This document shows, piece after piece, positions 31,143 through 39,882 of a stretch of DNA of 51,554 bases. The DNA comes from Actinomycetota bacterium (GTDB taxonomy: Bacteria > Actinomycetota > Actinomycetes > Actinomycetales > Kineosporiaceae), in NCBI GenBank assembly GCA_030837345.1, contig JAUPKQ010000129.1, forward strand, positions 1 to 51,554. The letters run 5' to 3'. Below the pieces are notes generated by a model. It was not told where the DNA came from. It searched no databases and saw only the letters and a list, made by a program, of their open reading frames with translations. Within the stretch, counting starts at the first letter, position 1, and each line of letters starts with the position of its first letter. The translations under genes were made by a program, and so were the position numbers.

Positions 31143-31607
31143 CTAGAGCTGGATGGTGTCGCGGAGCGTTTCCATCTCGTCGTTGAGACGGCGCATCAGT
31201 CGGACAAACGTGTGGGCGTCGTCGAGGGACCAGCCGGCGAGCAACTGGGCGATCAACTCTTCCCTCCGTGCCTGTACCCGCGCGCCGACGCCCCGCCCCT
31301 CGTCGGTCAGCACGAGCTGGACGGCGCGGCCGTCGGCAGGGTCCGGACGCCGGGTGACGAGCCCCGCGCGGACGAGCTGCCCGACATACCGGCTGACGGT
31401 CGACGGGTCGAGGAGGCAGTTCCCCGCGAGCTCGCCCTGCCGGACGGGCCCGTTCTTGACCAGGGACATCAGCAGGCCGAACGTCGCGGCGTCCAGGCCC
31501 GTGGGGGTTTCGATGTGCATGCGGGTCTTGGCCAGGTGGAGTAGTCGGGCGTGGCGGCTCAGCTCGTGGCTGAGCTCCCCCTTGATCCCTGGTTCGGCGG
31601 CGAGCAT
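31143..31607 (-). CDS. MarR-family transcriptional regulator
   Basis: 154 aa from ATG 31607. The winged helix-turn-helix segment (GPVRQGELAGNCLLDPSTVSR, then the wing RRPDPADGRAVQLVLT) is typical of MarR. ATG 31643 is an in-frame alternative, but it would place the palindrome at 31622-31635 inside the coding region. With 31607 the palindrome becomes an operator just upstream. Predicted to repress itself and the downstream exporter, released by a small aromatic or drug ligand (family knowledge). Confidence 0.9.
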   Translation of the reverse strand: MLAAEPGIKGELSHELSRHARLLHLAKTRMHIETPTGLDAATFGLLMSLVKNGPVRQGELAGNCLLDPSTVSRYVGQLVRAGLVTRRPDPADGRAVQLVLTDEGRGVGARVQARREELIAQLLAGWSLDDAHTFVRLMRRLNDEMETLRDTIQL

Positions 31608-31621
31608 GAAGATATGTGTAC

Positions 31622-31635
31622 CACGCAATTGCGTG
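31622..31635. promoter_or_regulatory. Perfect 14-bp palindrome, candidate MarR operator
   Basis: CACGCAATTGCGTG is self-complementary and sits 15 bp upstream of the MarR start, with the nitrilase gene diverging on the other side. MarR proteins typically bind 16-20 bp palindromes overlapping their own promoter. ACACATAT (- strand, between palindrome and start) is a plausible -10 region. Confidence 0.65.
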
Positions 31636-31685
31636 TAGGGCACATGTTGTTAGGCCTGTCGAGCTCCGTCGGCGAGAATGTCCGG

Positions 31686-32555
31686 ATGCGGATCCATGTG
31701 CTCCAGCTCGCCTACTCCGACGACGAACCGGTCGCCGAACGGGTCGGCCGCGTCGCCGGGCTCGTCCGTGCCCAGGAGGGGGCGGACCTCGTCGTGCTCC
31801 CCGAACTCTGGGCCCCGGGCGGCTTCAGTTACCGCACCTGGGCCGAGCGCGCGGAGGAGGCCGACGGCCCCACCGTCGCCGCGATCACCGCGGCGGCCCG
31901 CGACGCCGGGGTCGTCGTCCACGCCGGCAGCATCGTGGAACGCGCCCGCGAAGGGACCTGCGGCGCCGCGCTGGGTGAGACCGGGCGAGGGCTGTGGAAC
32001 ACGTCGGTCCTGGTGTCCCCGGACGGCGGCACGCTCGCGACCTACCGCAAGATCCACCGCTTCGGCTTCGGCCAGGGGGAGCCCACGCTCCTTGAGGCAG
32101 GGGCCGAGGTCGTCACCGCTTCCCTGCCCGGAGGGGTCGTCGTCGGCCTCGCCACCTGCTACGACCTGCGTTTTCCCGAACTGTTCCGGGCGCTGACCGA
32201 CGCCGGCGCGACTCTCGTCACCGTGCCCGCCGCCTGGCCCGCCGAACGGGTGGAGGCGTGGCGGCTGCTCGGCCGGGCCCGGGCGATCGAGAACCAGTTC
32301 ATCATGATCCAGTGCAACACCGCCGGGACGCACGCCGGGGTGACGATGGGAGGGCACAGCCAGATCGTCGACGCGACGGGTGCCGTCGTCGCCGAGGCCG
32401 GGACCGCCGAGGAGGTGCTGGTGGCCGACGTCGACCTCGCCGCCGTCGGCCGCTGGCGCGCGGCCTTCCCCGTGCTGGCCGACCGCCGTCTGCGTCCGGG
32501 TTCGCTCCGCCGCCACCTGATCGAGAACTCGGCTGACCCGACCACCCGGTTCTGA
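31686..32555 (+). CDS. Carbon-nitrogen hydrolase (nitrilase superfamily, omega-amidase-like)
   Basis: 289 aa. The Glu-Lys-Cys triad is visible: E in VVLPELW, K in YRKIHRFG and C in GLATCYDLRFPELFR. The sequence resembles the NIT2/omega-amidase-type branch, which hydrolyses small amide acids; exact substrate uncertain. ATG 31686 matches the start of the conserved fold (MRIHVLQLAY). It reads toward an amidohydrolase gene 75 bp downstream, and the two may act on related C-N substrates (inference). Confidence 0.9.
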   Translation: MRIHVLQLAYSDDEPVAERVGRVAGLVRAQEGADLVVLPELWAPGGFSYRTWAERAEEADGPTVAAITAAARDAGVVVHAGSIVERAREGTCGAALGETGRGLWNTSVLVSPDGGTLATYRKIHRFGFGQGEPTLLEAGAEVVTASLPGGVVVGLATCYDLRFPELFRALTDAGATLVTVPAAWPAERVEAWRLLGRARAIENQFIMIQCNTAGTHAGVTMGGHSQIVDATGAVVAEAGTAEEVLVADVDLAAVGRWRAAFPVLADRRLRPGSLRRHLIENSADPTTRF

Positions 32556-32630
32556 GTCCCCTCGGAGGCACTCGTCTAGAGTGGGCGCACAGCCTGTGAC
32601 GGCACCCCATCGGGGTGAGGAGGAGCCGAT

Positions 32631-33893
32631 ATGGGCCTGCTACTGCGGGCCGCCACCCTGGCCGGAGGGTCGACGTGCGCGGGGGTGCGCCTCAGCGGGC
32701 CCGTCACCGCCGACGTCAGGGTGGACGGCGACCGCCTGGCCTGGATCGACCCGCCCGGGACCCTGGCTCCGGCGCCCGGCGACATCGAGTTCGACCTGTC
32801 GGGGTACCTGTTGATACCGGCTCCGGCCGAACCGCATGCCCATCTCGATCTTGCTCTCCTCGGTGATCGGGTGCCGAACCCGACCGGCGACCTGGCCGGG
32901 GCGCTCGCCGCCGTCCGGTCGGTGTCCCTTGACCGCCGGGACATCCTGGACCGGGCGCGTCGCGCGGTCAGGGCCTATCTCGCCCACGGGGTCACCGCGA
33001 TCCGGACCCATGTCGAGGTCGGCGGGCGGGACGGGTTGCACCGGCTGGAGGCCCTCCTGGCGCTCCGGGCCGAGCTGCGCGGGACCATGACCATCCAGCT
33101 CGTCGCCCTCACCGCGCCGGGGAGCAGGCCCGCCGTCCTGCGTGAGGCACTGGCGCTGGGAGCCGATCTCGTCGGCGGCGCTCCGGATCTGGAGCCTGAT
33201 CCCGCCCGGGCGATCGCTGACCGTCTCGACATCGCCGGTGAGGCCGGCGTGGGTGTCGACCTGCACGTCGACGGCGTGCCGGGCCCCGCGGAGGACGGCC
33301 TCACGGCTCTGGTGCGCGCGGTCCGGAGCACCGGGTTCGACCGTCCGGTGACGGCGGGCCACGTTCTGGATCTGGGCCGGCGGTCTCCCGCCGGGCTCGC
33401 CCGGATCGCCGAGGAGGTGGCGGCCGCCGGGATCGGTGTGGTGACCCTTCCGCAGAGCGACCTCTTCCCGCCCGGGCGGCCGGACGCCGTCCAGGGTGGA
33501 TCCGCGGGTCATGGCTACCCCGTCGTCCTGCGGGCCCTGCTGGAGGCCGGGGTCACCGTCGCGGCGGGCGGGGGCAACCTGCGTGACGTGTTCAACCCGA
33601 TGGGCCGCGGCGATCCGCTGGAGATCGCTTCTCTCTTGGTGGTCGCGGGCCGGTTCACCCCGGAGGAGGCCTACACGGCGGTGAGCGGGGCCGCTCGCAC
33701 GGTGATGGGACTGCCGGCGGTCCCGTCGGACGGCGTCCTGACCGACGACGTCCCGGCCGAACTTCTCGCGGTTCGTGCCTCTCGGCTCGGTGAGGCGATC
33801 GCCTCGGGCGACCCCGACCGCACGGTGATCACCGGGGGGAAGATCTCGGTCCGGACCCGGCTCGCGCGGACGTATCCGATGCCACTCTCCTGA
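32631..33893 (+). CDS. Amidohydrolase, cytosine-deaminase-like, with altered active-site positions
   Basis: 420 aa TIM-barrel amidohydrolase. HAH (69-71) in AEPHAHLDL is the first metal motif, LHVD (211-214) and AGHVLDL (H244) follow the CodA layout, and GGGNLRDVFNPMGRGDPLE (312 on) aligns with the CodA block containing the catalytic Asp. The Glu normally after LHxD is Gly here (G215), and the Asp in the last motif seems replaced by Gly/Asn. It may therefore be inactive or use another substrate. ATG 32631 has GAGGAGG upstream. Follows the nitrilase gene. Confidence 0.8.
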   Translation: MGLLLRAATLAGGSTCAGVRLSGPVTADVRVDGDRLAWIDPPGTLAPAPGDIEFDLSGYLLIPAPAEPHAHLDLALLGDRVPNPTGDLAGALAAVRSVSLDRRDILDRARRAVRAYLAHGVTAIRTHVEVGGRDGLHRLEALLALRAELRGTMTIQLVALTAPGSRPAVLREALALGADLVGGAPDLEPDPARAIADRLDIAGEAGVGVDLHVDGVPGPAEDGLTALVRAVRSTGFDRPVTAGHVLDLGRRSPAGLARIAEEVAAAGIGVVTLPQSDLFPPGRPDAVQGGSAGHGYPVVLRALLEAGVTVAAGGGNLRDVFNPMGRGDPLEIASLLVVAGRFTPEEAYTAVSGAARTVMGLPAVPSDGVLTDDVPAELLAVRASRLGEAIASGDPDRTVITGGKISVRTRLARTYPMPLS

Positions 33894-33900
33894 GTGAGCG

Positions 33901-33920
33901 TCGGGGGACAAACCCCCCGA
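33901..33920 (+). terminator. Probable hairpin terminator after the amidohydrolase
   Basis: TCGGGGG pairs with CCCCCGA across ACAAAC, beginning 8 bp after the stop codon. No T-run follows, but placement and stem fit an actinobacterial terminator. Confidence 0.55.
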
Positions 33921-34103
33921 AATGATGCAGTGCGGACACCCCGGTAACCCTTCAATTACTTTCGGTGACTGAATCGCCGGGGAACGGGGGGTGAAATCAA
34001 CGGAACGTAGGATGCCCCCGGAGGGCTCTGGCGGGTGGATCGTCCTCTAGCGTTCAAGAACGGCCCGCGGTGTCCGGGCCTGTCGATACGGGGGGAGTGA
34101 ACG

Positions 34104-34430
34104 GTGAGTACGCCACCTGCGCTCAGCAGTGCACTGGGTCTCGGCGCCGGTCTGATGGCGCTGGGCGTCCTGACGTTCGCGCCCTCCCTGGCCGGCGGGG
34201 GAACGGGGTTTCCCGCGAGCGACGCCGGGAACTGGGTGAACAGCGTCGGGAACCAGGCGAACGGCGTCGGGGGCCGGGCGGTCGACGCCGGGGGAGAGGC
34301 TGCCCTTCTCGGAACGGCGGCGATCGCCGGAGCCGGGACGGAGGTCGACCATCTGTGGTCCTCCCCGCGGGCCGAGCGGCATCCGGTGCGGGCCGAGCGT
34401 CGTCTGCGGCAGGCCCTCAGAGCCCGGTGA
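34104..34430 (+). CDS. Small membrane/exported hypothetical protein
   Basis: 108 aa with an N-terminal hydrophobic segment (about 8-32), a Gly/Asn/Val-rich middle (NSVGNQANGVGGRAVDAGG) and a basic C-terminus. GTG 34104 has GGGGGAG 6 nt upstream, good support for translation. Unrecognised. Could be a small cell-surface protein. Confidence 0.6.
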   Translation: MSTPPALSSALGLGAGLMALGVLTFAPSLAGGGTGFPASDAGNWVNSVGNQANGVGGRAVDAGGEAALLGTAAIAGAGTEVDHLWSSPRAERHPVRAERRLRQALRAR

Positions 34431-34662
34431 CCGGCCTGGTGCACCCGGTGACCGGCCTGGCGATCGGGCTTCGCCAACCGGGGCGAACCACCTCGTGCGG
34501 TCGTGCAAGCGTTAAGGGCTTCCTACCTCCCCGAAAGGCTCCCCCGCTCGCGGTCGAGTGGTGCTAGCTTCGGCGATCGCGGTGCTTCGCCCGTCCACCT
34601 GGCACATTGCCGAGCGGCGTGCGACTTCCTGTTCGGCGTGCGACCAGGGGAGAGGGGACGGC

Positions 34663-35838
34663 ATGCCACGACGTGTGGGCCGGCCACTGATCACCGCGGT
34701 CACCGTCGCCCTCCTGGGTGTCCCCGTCCTTGTGCCGTCGGCGACCGCCTCGCCCTTCCCCGGAAGCCGGGCCGACCGTGGCGTTCCGGAGGCCGGTCTC
34801 GTGCTCGCGAGCGATGCCGTCGCCGCGGTCGGTGGTGTCGCGTCCACGGTTCTCGCCGAACGCGTCGAACGGGCCCTGATCGCCGTCGGCGGAGCCGCCG
34901 TCACGGTGAAGCTGCCCGGCCCTCGGCGCGCCGCCGTCCCGAAGGCCGCCGGACCGACGTGGCGGTGGAACGGCTGGGTCTCGGGCGCGGCCGGTCCCGA
35001 GACCGACGACGGGACCTTCGCGGCGTTCCGGGGCGAACCGCTGGGGATCGTCGGGGTCTGGTCCGACACCAGCGCGGAGTCGCAGACGTCCATGGGCACC
35101 CTCAAGGCCTACGACGACTACGTGGGTGAGATCGACATCGCGGTCGGCGGGTTGGTGCGGGGCGAGACCTGGGCGCAGGCCGCGGCCGGGCGCTTCGTCG
35201 GGCGGTGGACGACGGCCGTCCGCACCATCAAGGCGCACCGGGCCGGCAAGGGGACGACGTACATCCGGATCGCCCACGAGATGAACGGTGACTGGATGGC
35301 CTGGGGGGTCACCTCGAAGAACCTCGCCGCCTTCAAGAAGGGGTACCGGCTCTACGCCTCGATCATCCGTAAGGAGTTCCACGAGGCGCGGATCACCTTC
35401 TCGCCGAACAGCGGCAACCACACCGACGTCAGCATCGACAAGCTGTGGCCCGGGGACGACATCACCGATGTGATCGGCCCCGACTACTACGACTGGGACA
35501 ACGACGTCGCGTCCCCGGCGAGCTGGAAGCAGGAGACGAACGCCTGGCTCGTCCCCAAGGTCACCCCGACCGGGCTCGCCGCCTGGCGGGAGTACGCCGA
35601 GCGCAGGGGCAAGCCGATCGCCATGCCCGAGTGGGGGCTGCCGATGGGCGACGACCCCCAGTGGATCACGTACGTCCATGACTATATGGCCAGGTACGCG
35701 GCGGGCAGGGGCAGCACGAACGTCGCCGGGAGGTTCGTCTATGACGTCTACTTCAACGCGGAGCCGAAGTTCAAGCTGCTCGGCGGGGACAACCCGCGGG
35801 CCGGCGCGGCGTACGCGAAGCTGACCTGGGGAAAGTGA
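34663..35838 (+). CDS. Exported GH26-like glycoside hydrolase
   Basis: 391 aa. Signal peptide: MPRRVGRPLITAVTVALLG, ending near SATAS. The catalytic region has YIRIAHEMNGDWMAWG (acid/base Glu) and, near residue 320, GKPIAMPEWGLPMGDD (nucleophile Glu), the GH26 arrangement seen in beta-mannanases and related endoglucanases. Likely secreted and acting on a plant or bacterial beta-glycan; specificity unknown. ATG 34663 is preceded by GGGGAGAGGGGA. The 230 bp upstream hold no gene. Confidence 0.82.
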   Translation: MPRRVGRPLITAVTVALLGVPVLVPSATASPFPGSRADRGVPEAGLVLASDAVAAVGGVASTVLAERVERALIAVGGAAVTVKLPGPRRAAVPKAAGPTWRWNGWVSGAAGPETDDGTFAAFRGEPLGIVGVWSDTSAESQTSMGTLKAYDDYVGEIDIAVGGLVRGETWAQAAAGRFVGRWTTAVRTIKAHRAGKGTTYIRIAHEMNGDWMAWGVTSKNLAAFKKGYRLYASIIRKEFHEARITFSPNSGNHTDVSIDKLWPGDDITDVIGPDYYDWDNDVASPASWKQETNAWLVPKVTPTGLAAWREYAERRGKPIAMPEWGLPMGDDPQWITYVHDYMARYAAGRGSTNVAGRFVYDVYFNAEPKFKLLGGDNPRAGAAYAKLTWGK

Positions 35839-35863
35839 ACCCCGGGGACGGCGCGAGGGGCCG

Positions 35864-36706
35864 CTACGCCCAGCGGCGGCCGGTGAGCCGCTCGTACACC
35901 TCGACGTAGAGCTGGCGGGTGGCCTCAACGATCTCGGCGGGGACCTCGGGCGCGGGCTCCTGCTTGTCCCAGCCGGAACTCGTCGCCCAGTCCCGGACGA
36001 TCTGCTTGTCGAGACCGTGCTGGGCCCTGCCCGGCTGCCAGCCGTCGGCGGGCCAGAAGCGCGAGGAGTCCGGGGTGAGGATCTCGTCGGCGAGGACGAT
36101 CGTGCCGTCCGGCGCGCGGCCGAACTCGAACTTCGTGTCGGCGACGAGGATTCCCGCCCGCGCCGCGATCTCGGCTCCGCGCCGGTAGATCTCCAGGGTG
36201 AGGTCTCTCACCCTGGCCGAGGCGTCGGCGCCGATCGTGCCGGCCAGGCCGTCGAAGGTGATCGCCTCGTCGTGCAGCCCCAGATCCGCCTTGGTCGTCG
36301 GCGTGAAGATCGGCTCGGGCAGCCGGGAACTCTCCAGCAGCCCGGGCGGAAGGGGTACGCCGGACACGGTGCCGCTCTTCCGGTACTCCGTGAGGCCCGA
36401 ACCGGCGAGGTAGCCGCGGGCGATCGCCTCGACCGGCAGCATCTCCAGGCGCCGGACCCGGATCGCGCGCCCGGCGAACTCCGCGGGCACCGCCGTCCCG
36501 GAGATCACGTGGTTCGGCACCAGGTCGGCGACCTGCTCGAACCACCACAGGGAGAGCTGGGTGAGGATCTTGCCTTTGTCGGGGATCGGCGTCGGCAGGA
36601 TGACGTCGTAGACCGACACCCGGTCGGAGGCGACGAGGATCAGGTCGTCGCCGTCGGCGTAGATGTCACGGACCTTGCCCGAGTGCACCAGCTCCATGGG
36701 GTCCAT
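35864..36706 (-). CDS. purC: Phosphoribosylaminoimidazole-succinocarboxamide synthase PurC
   Basis: 280 aa purine-pathway enzyme (CAIR + Asp + ATP to SAICAR). SGKVRDIY near the N-terminus, then LASDRVSVYDVILP-type ATP-binding region (VASDRVSVYDV), LEMLPVEAIARGYLAGSG, and ILVADTKFEFG, which are the two PurC signatures. ATG 36706 or ATG 36697 could start it. It is separate from other purine genes here; purB, whose substrate it makes, is at the window start. Confidence 0.95.
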   Translation of the reverse strand: MDPMELVHSGKVRDIYADGDDLILVASDRVSVYDVILPTPIPDKGKILTQLSLWWFEQVADLVPNHVISGTAVPAEFAGRAIRVRRLEMLPVEAIARGYLAGSGLTEYRKSGTVSGVPLPPGLLESSRLPEPIFTPTTKADLGLHDEAITFDGLAGTIGADASARVRDLTLEIYRRGAEIAARAGILVADTKFEFGRAPDGTIVLADEILTPDSSRFWPADGWQPGRAQHGLDKQIVRDWATSSGWDKQEPAPEVPAEIVEATRQLYVEVYERLTGRRWA

Positions 36707-36767
36707 TGTGGTCCACGGCCCGGGCCCGACGACCGACGGGGGCGACAGCCGCAGGGTGTGAGGCGGG

Positions 36768-37772
36768 TCAGAGATCCGGGTACTGCTTCCCCGTCAGCTC
36801 GTCGGTCTCGTAGATGTCCACGGGAGGGCCCACGATCAGCGGGTCGGGGCGACCGACGATCTCGGTGTCCTTCTCGGGGTAGTCGACCTGGTTGAGGACC
36901 CATCGCATCGCCTCCAGTCGGCCGCGTTTCTTGTCGTTGCTGCGGACGACGGTCCATGGCGCGTGCTCGGTGTGCGTGTAGTAGAACATCGCCTCCTTCG
37001 CCTCGCTGTAGTCGTCCCAGCGATCGAGGGAGGCGAGGTCCATCGGGCTGAGTTTCCACTGCCGGACCGGGTCGATGCGGCGGATGGTGAACCGGGTGAC
37101 CTGCTCCTTGCGGCTGACGGAGAACCAGAACTTCACGAGGATGATCCCCGAGCGGACGAGCATCTTCTCGAACAGCGGCGTCTGCCGCATGAACTCCTCG
37201 TACTCGTCCTGGGTGCAGAAACCCATCACCCGTTCCACCCCGGCGCGGTTGTACCAGGACCGGTCGAACAGGACGATCTCCCCGGCGCTCGGCAGATGCC
37301 CCGCGTACCGCTGGAAGTACCACTGCCCGCTCTCCCTGGCGGTCGGCGTCGTCAACGCGACCACCTGGGCGCCACGGGGGTTGAGATGCTCCATGAACCG
37401 CTTGATCGTGCCGCCCTTGCCGGCGGCGTCCCGGCCCTCGAACAGCAGGCACAACCGCAGACCGGACTCCTTGACGTGCGACTGGAGCTTCAACAACTCG
37501 ATCTGCAACAGACGCTTGGTCATCTCGTACTCGCGCCGGGACAGCCTCTCCCGGTACGGGTACCCCTCCCGCCAGGTGTCGACCGGCATGCCGTCCGTAC
37601 CGAGCAGGACCGGATCGTCGACCTCGTCCCAGGTGCCGTCGACCGCCAGGCCGCGAAGGCTGAGCTCCTCGTCCGACAGATCCTTCAACGAGGCGATGAT
37701 GTCCGACAGATCCATCACCGCTTCGAGATCGAAGTCGTGCCGTGGCCGGGGCGGTTCCTGGTCCGTCGTCAC
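36768..37772 (-). CDS. ppk2: Polyphosphate kinase 2 (PPK2)
   Basis: 334 aa. LFEGRDAAGKGGTIKRF (Walker A) and IVLFDRSWYNRAGVERVMGF (Walker B and lid) are diagnostic of PPK2, which uses polyphosphate to phosphorylate nucleotides or makes polyP. One PPK2 domain, so one of the single-domain classes. GTG 37772 has GAGGAGGG 6 nt upstream. The N-terminal extension of about 60 residues is usual in actinobacteria. Ends 61 bp before the purC start on the same strand. Confidence 0.95.
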   Translation of the reverse strand: MTTDQEPPRPRHDFDLEAVMDLSDIIASLKDLSDEELSLRGLAVDGTWDEVDDPVLLGTDGMPVDTWREGYPYRERLSRREYEMTKRLLQIELLKLQSHVKESGLRLCLLFEGRDAAGKGGTIKRFMEHLNPRGAQVVALTTPTARESGQWYFQRYAGHLPSAGEIVLFDRSWYNRAGVERVMGFCTQDEYEEFMRQTPLFEKMLVRSGIILVKFWFSVSRKEQVTRFTIRRIDPVRQWKLSPMDLASLDRWDDYSEAKEAMFYYTHTEHAPWTVVRSNDKKRGRLEAMRWVLNQVDYPEKDTEIVGRPDPLIVGPPVDIYETDELTGKQYPDL

Positions 37773-37875
37773 CTGAACCCTCCTCGGGTCGCCCACGGCA
37801 TCCGTCTCACCGGGCCCTCGTCTCTCCGCTCGGTGCGCCGGAGCGAGAACCTAAGGTCTCTCAAGGACGCTCCGT

Positions 37876-37932
37876 GTCGCAAGGTGCGTCCTCTGTCGTT
37901 CGGTGCGTCCGCTGTCGCACGGTGTGTCCACT
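37876..37932. repeat. 19-bp tandem repeat, three copies
   Basis: Units start at 37876, 37895 and 37914: GTCG(C/T)(A/T)(A/C)GGTG(C/T)GTCC-type. They lie in the 286-bp divergent intergenic region between ppk2 and the PilZ gene, which holds no gene of its own. Confidence 0.8.
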
Positions 37933-38058
37933 CAGCGAGAGGCGCGGGAGGCCCTCGGTTGGGCCGGTCGAGGGGTCCTGCGAAAGGTCTGGTCCCCGGA
38001 CGCCGATGAAGGGTCAGGACGGTCCCGTCCTCGCCGTGTCACCTCCAGGGGAGCCGCC

Positions 38059-38706
38059 GTGACCTCACAGACCTTCACCACGGTCGTCACCGACGGGAGC
38101 TGGATGCGTGGGCTGCGTCCGGGTCATCTCGTCGAGTTGCTCACCTGCGGCGAGATGATGATCGGCAAAGTCCTGCACATGACCTCGGATGACATCACGG
38201 TGTCCGTGCCCGTCGACGAGCAGCCGGACGCTCTCGACGAGATCTCCCTCACCGGGACAGCGGTGATCTCCATCGACGGTGCGGCCGCTCGGGTCCCCGT
38301 CAGGGGGGAGCCGTCGGGCGAATCGGTCCGTCTCCGGTTCACCGGCCCGGCGGAGATCATCCAACGACGCCTCCACGTGAGGGTCCTGCTCGCCGTGCCC
38401 GTCCGGTTCGTCTGGCAGAGCTCGGTCGGCGGACCGTGGCACCGCGCGGAGTCACTGACCGTCGACATCTCGATCGGCGGGGTGCGGATCGCCCCCGGTG
38501 AGGGTGCCAACGGTGAGGGCGCCTGGCCCAGCGTCGGGCAGCATCTGGAGATCGCGCTCGATCTGCCGTCGGGCACCGTGCTCGAACGCGCGACGGTGAT
38601 CGGCACCACACCGGACAACGACCTCCGCCTGACCTTCTCCAGCATCGGGGAGGAGACCCGGGAGGCGATCGATTTCCTCACGCACTGCTCACCGCTCGCT
38701 CCCTGA
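38059..38706 (+). CDS. PilZ-domain c-di-GMP effector
   Basis: 215 aa, YcgR-like two-domain layout: an N-terminal beta-rich domain (about 15-95) and a C-terminal PilZ domain. PilZ hallmarks are R104-L-H-V-R108 in IIQRRLHVRV and D136-I-S-I-G-G in TVDISIGGVRI, both c-di-GMP-binding motifs and both intact. GTG 38059 has GGGGAG upstream. The open frame begins at 37903 but includes the tandem repeat, so the later start is preferred. Probably reads the c-di-GMP level set by the two GGDEF/EAL proteins of this window, or others. The 3' end overlaps that of the MFS gene by 18 bp. Confidence 0.9.
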   Translation: MTSQTFTTVVTDGSWMRGLRPGHLVELLTCGEMMIGKVLHMTSDDITVSVPVDEQPDALDEISLTGTAVISIDGAAARVPVRGEPSGESVRLRFTGPAEIIQRRLHVRVLLAVPVRFVWQSSVGGPWHRAESLTVDISIGGVRIAPGEGANGEGAWPSVGQHLEIALDLPSGTVLERATVIGTTPDNDLRLTFSSIGEETREAIDFLTHCSPLAP

Positions 38707-39882
38707 GGCGTTCCGGGAGGGAGGGTCGTGGCGCAGGACCACCGCGCCCAGGCCCATCACCACGGTCATGACGGTGATCACCCCGAACGAGAACCGCAGT
38801 GACGACACGTGGGCGATACCCCCGACGATCCCGGGGGCGACGAGACCGCTGCCGTACGCGATACCGGCCACCGCGGCGATGCTGTGCCCGGCGTTGTCAC
38901 CGGTCCGGCCCGCGGCGGCGAAGACCAGCGGGACGACGACCGACACCCCCACACCGATCAGGGCGAACCCGGCGATGACGACGAGGGCCCCGGGCCCGGT
39001 GACGACGGCGAGCGCTCCCGAGGTCGCGCAGACCGCGGCGGCCCGCACCGTCGTCACCGGACCGAACCGGCGGACCACCGCGTCCCCGGCGAACCGGGCG
39101 ACCGCCATGGAGAACGAGAACGTCGACACCGCCAGCGCGGCGGTCCCCGACGGTTCCCCGAGTTCCTGATGGACGTACAGCGCCGACCAGTCCTGGCAGG
39201 CGCCCTCGGCGAAGACCGCGCACAGGCCGACCAGGCCGATCGGCAGGATGCTCCCCGACGGCAGCGCGAAGGCAGGGGGAGCCTCGGCGTCCGGTTCGGG
39301 GCGGTGGGGCAGCAGCCCGGCCGAGGCCACGACGGCCACGGCGGCGAGGACGACGGCCGCGACGGCGAAGTGCACGCGCGCCTCGACGTCCGCCCTCGCC
39401 GCCAGCGCCGCGGCGCCGGAGCCGAGGAGCACCCCGAGGCTCCAGCATCCGTGCATGCCCGACATCACCGACCGCCCGTACCGCTGCTCGACGAGCACCC
39501 CGTGAGCGTTCATCGCGACGTCCGACAGACCGGACGCGGCGCCGTACACGAGAAGGGCCGGACACAGCATCACCAGGGACGCCGGCAGCGAGGGCAGGAC
39601 CAGGGAGGCGCACCACCCCACCATGAGGACCCGGACGAGCGTCCGCAGGTTGTTGTGGTGCACCAACCTCCCGGACAACGGCATCGCGAGGATCGCCCCG
39701 ACACCCGGCATCAGCAAGGCGATGCCCAGCCCGCCCACCCCGACGCCGACGTGTTCCGCGACCCACGGTATGCGGGCGGCGAAGCTGCCCGTCACCATCC
39801 CGTGAACGGCGAAGATGACGGACGTCGACAACCTGGCACGCCGCATCGCGGGCGGGACGTCGCTACGGTTCCCGTCGCTCAC
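38689..39882 (-). CDS. MFS transporter at the end of a MerR/ABC operon
   Basis: 397 aa, about twelve hydrophobic helices, with YGAASGLSDVAMNAHGVLVE typical of the fucose-permease/YbjJ-like MFS branch. GTG 39882 overlaps the 3' end of the MerR gene by 20 bp, so the two are cotranscribed. Substrate unknown. Confidence 0.85.
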   Translation of the reverse strand: MSDGNRSDVPPAMRRARLSTSVIFAVHGMVTGSFAARIPWVAEHVGVGVGGLGIALLMPGVGAILAMPLSGRLVHHNNLRTLVRVLMVGWCASLVLPSLPASLVMLCPALLVYGAASGLSDVAMNAHGVLVEQRYGRSVMSGMHGCWSLGVLLGSGAAALAARADVEARVHFAVAAVVLAAVAVVASAGLLPHRPEPDAEAPPAFALPSGSILPIGLVGLCAVFAEGACQDWSALYVHQELGEPSGTAALAVSTFSFSMAVARFAGDAVVRRFGPVTTVRAAAVCATSGALAVVTGPGALVVIAGFALIGVGVSVVVPLVFAAAGRTGDNAGHSIAAVAGIAYGSGLVAPGIVGGIAHVSSLRFSFGVITVMTVVMGLGAVVLRHDPPSRNASGSER

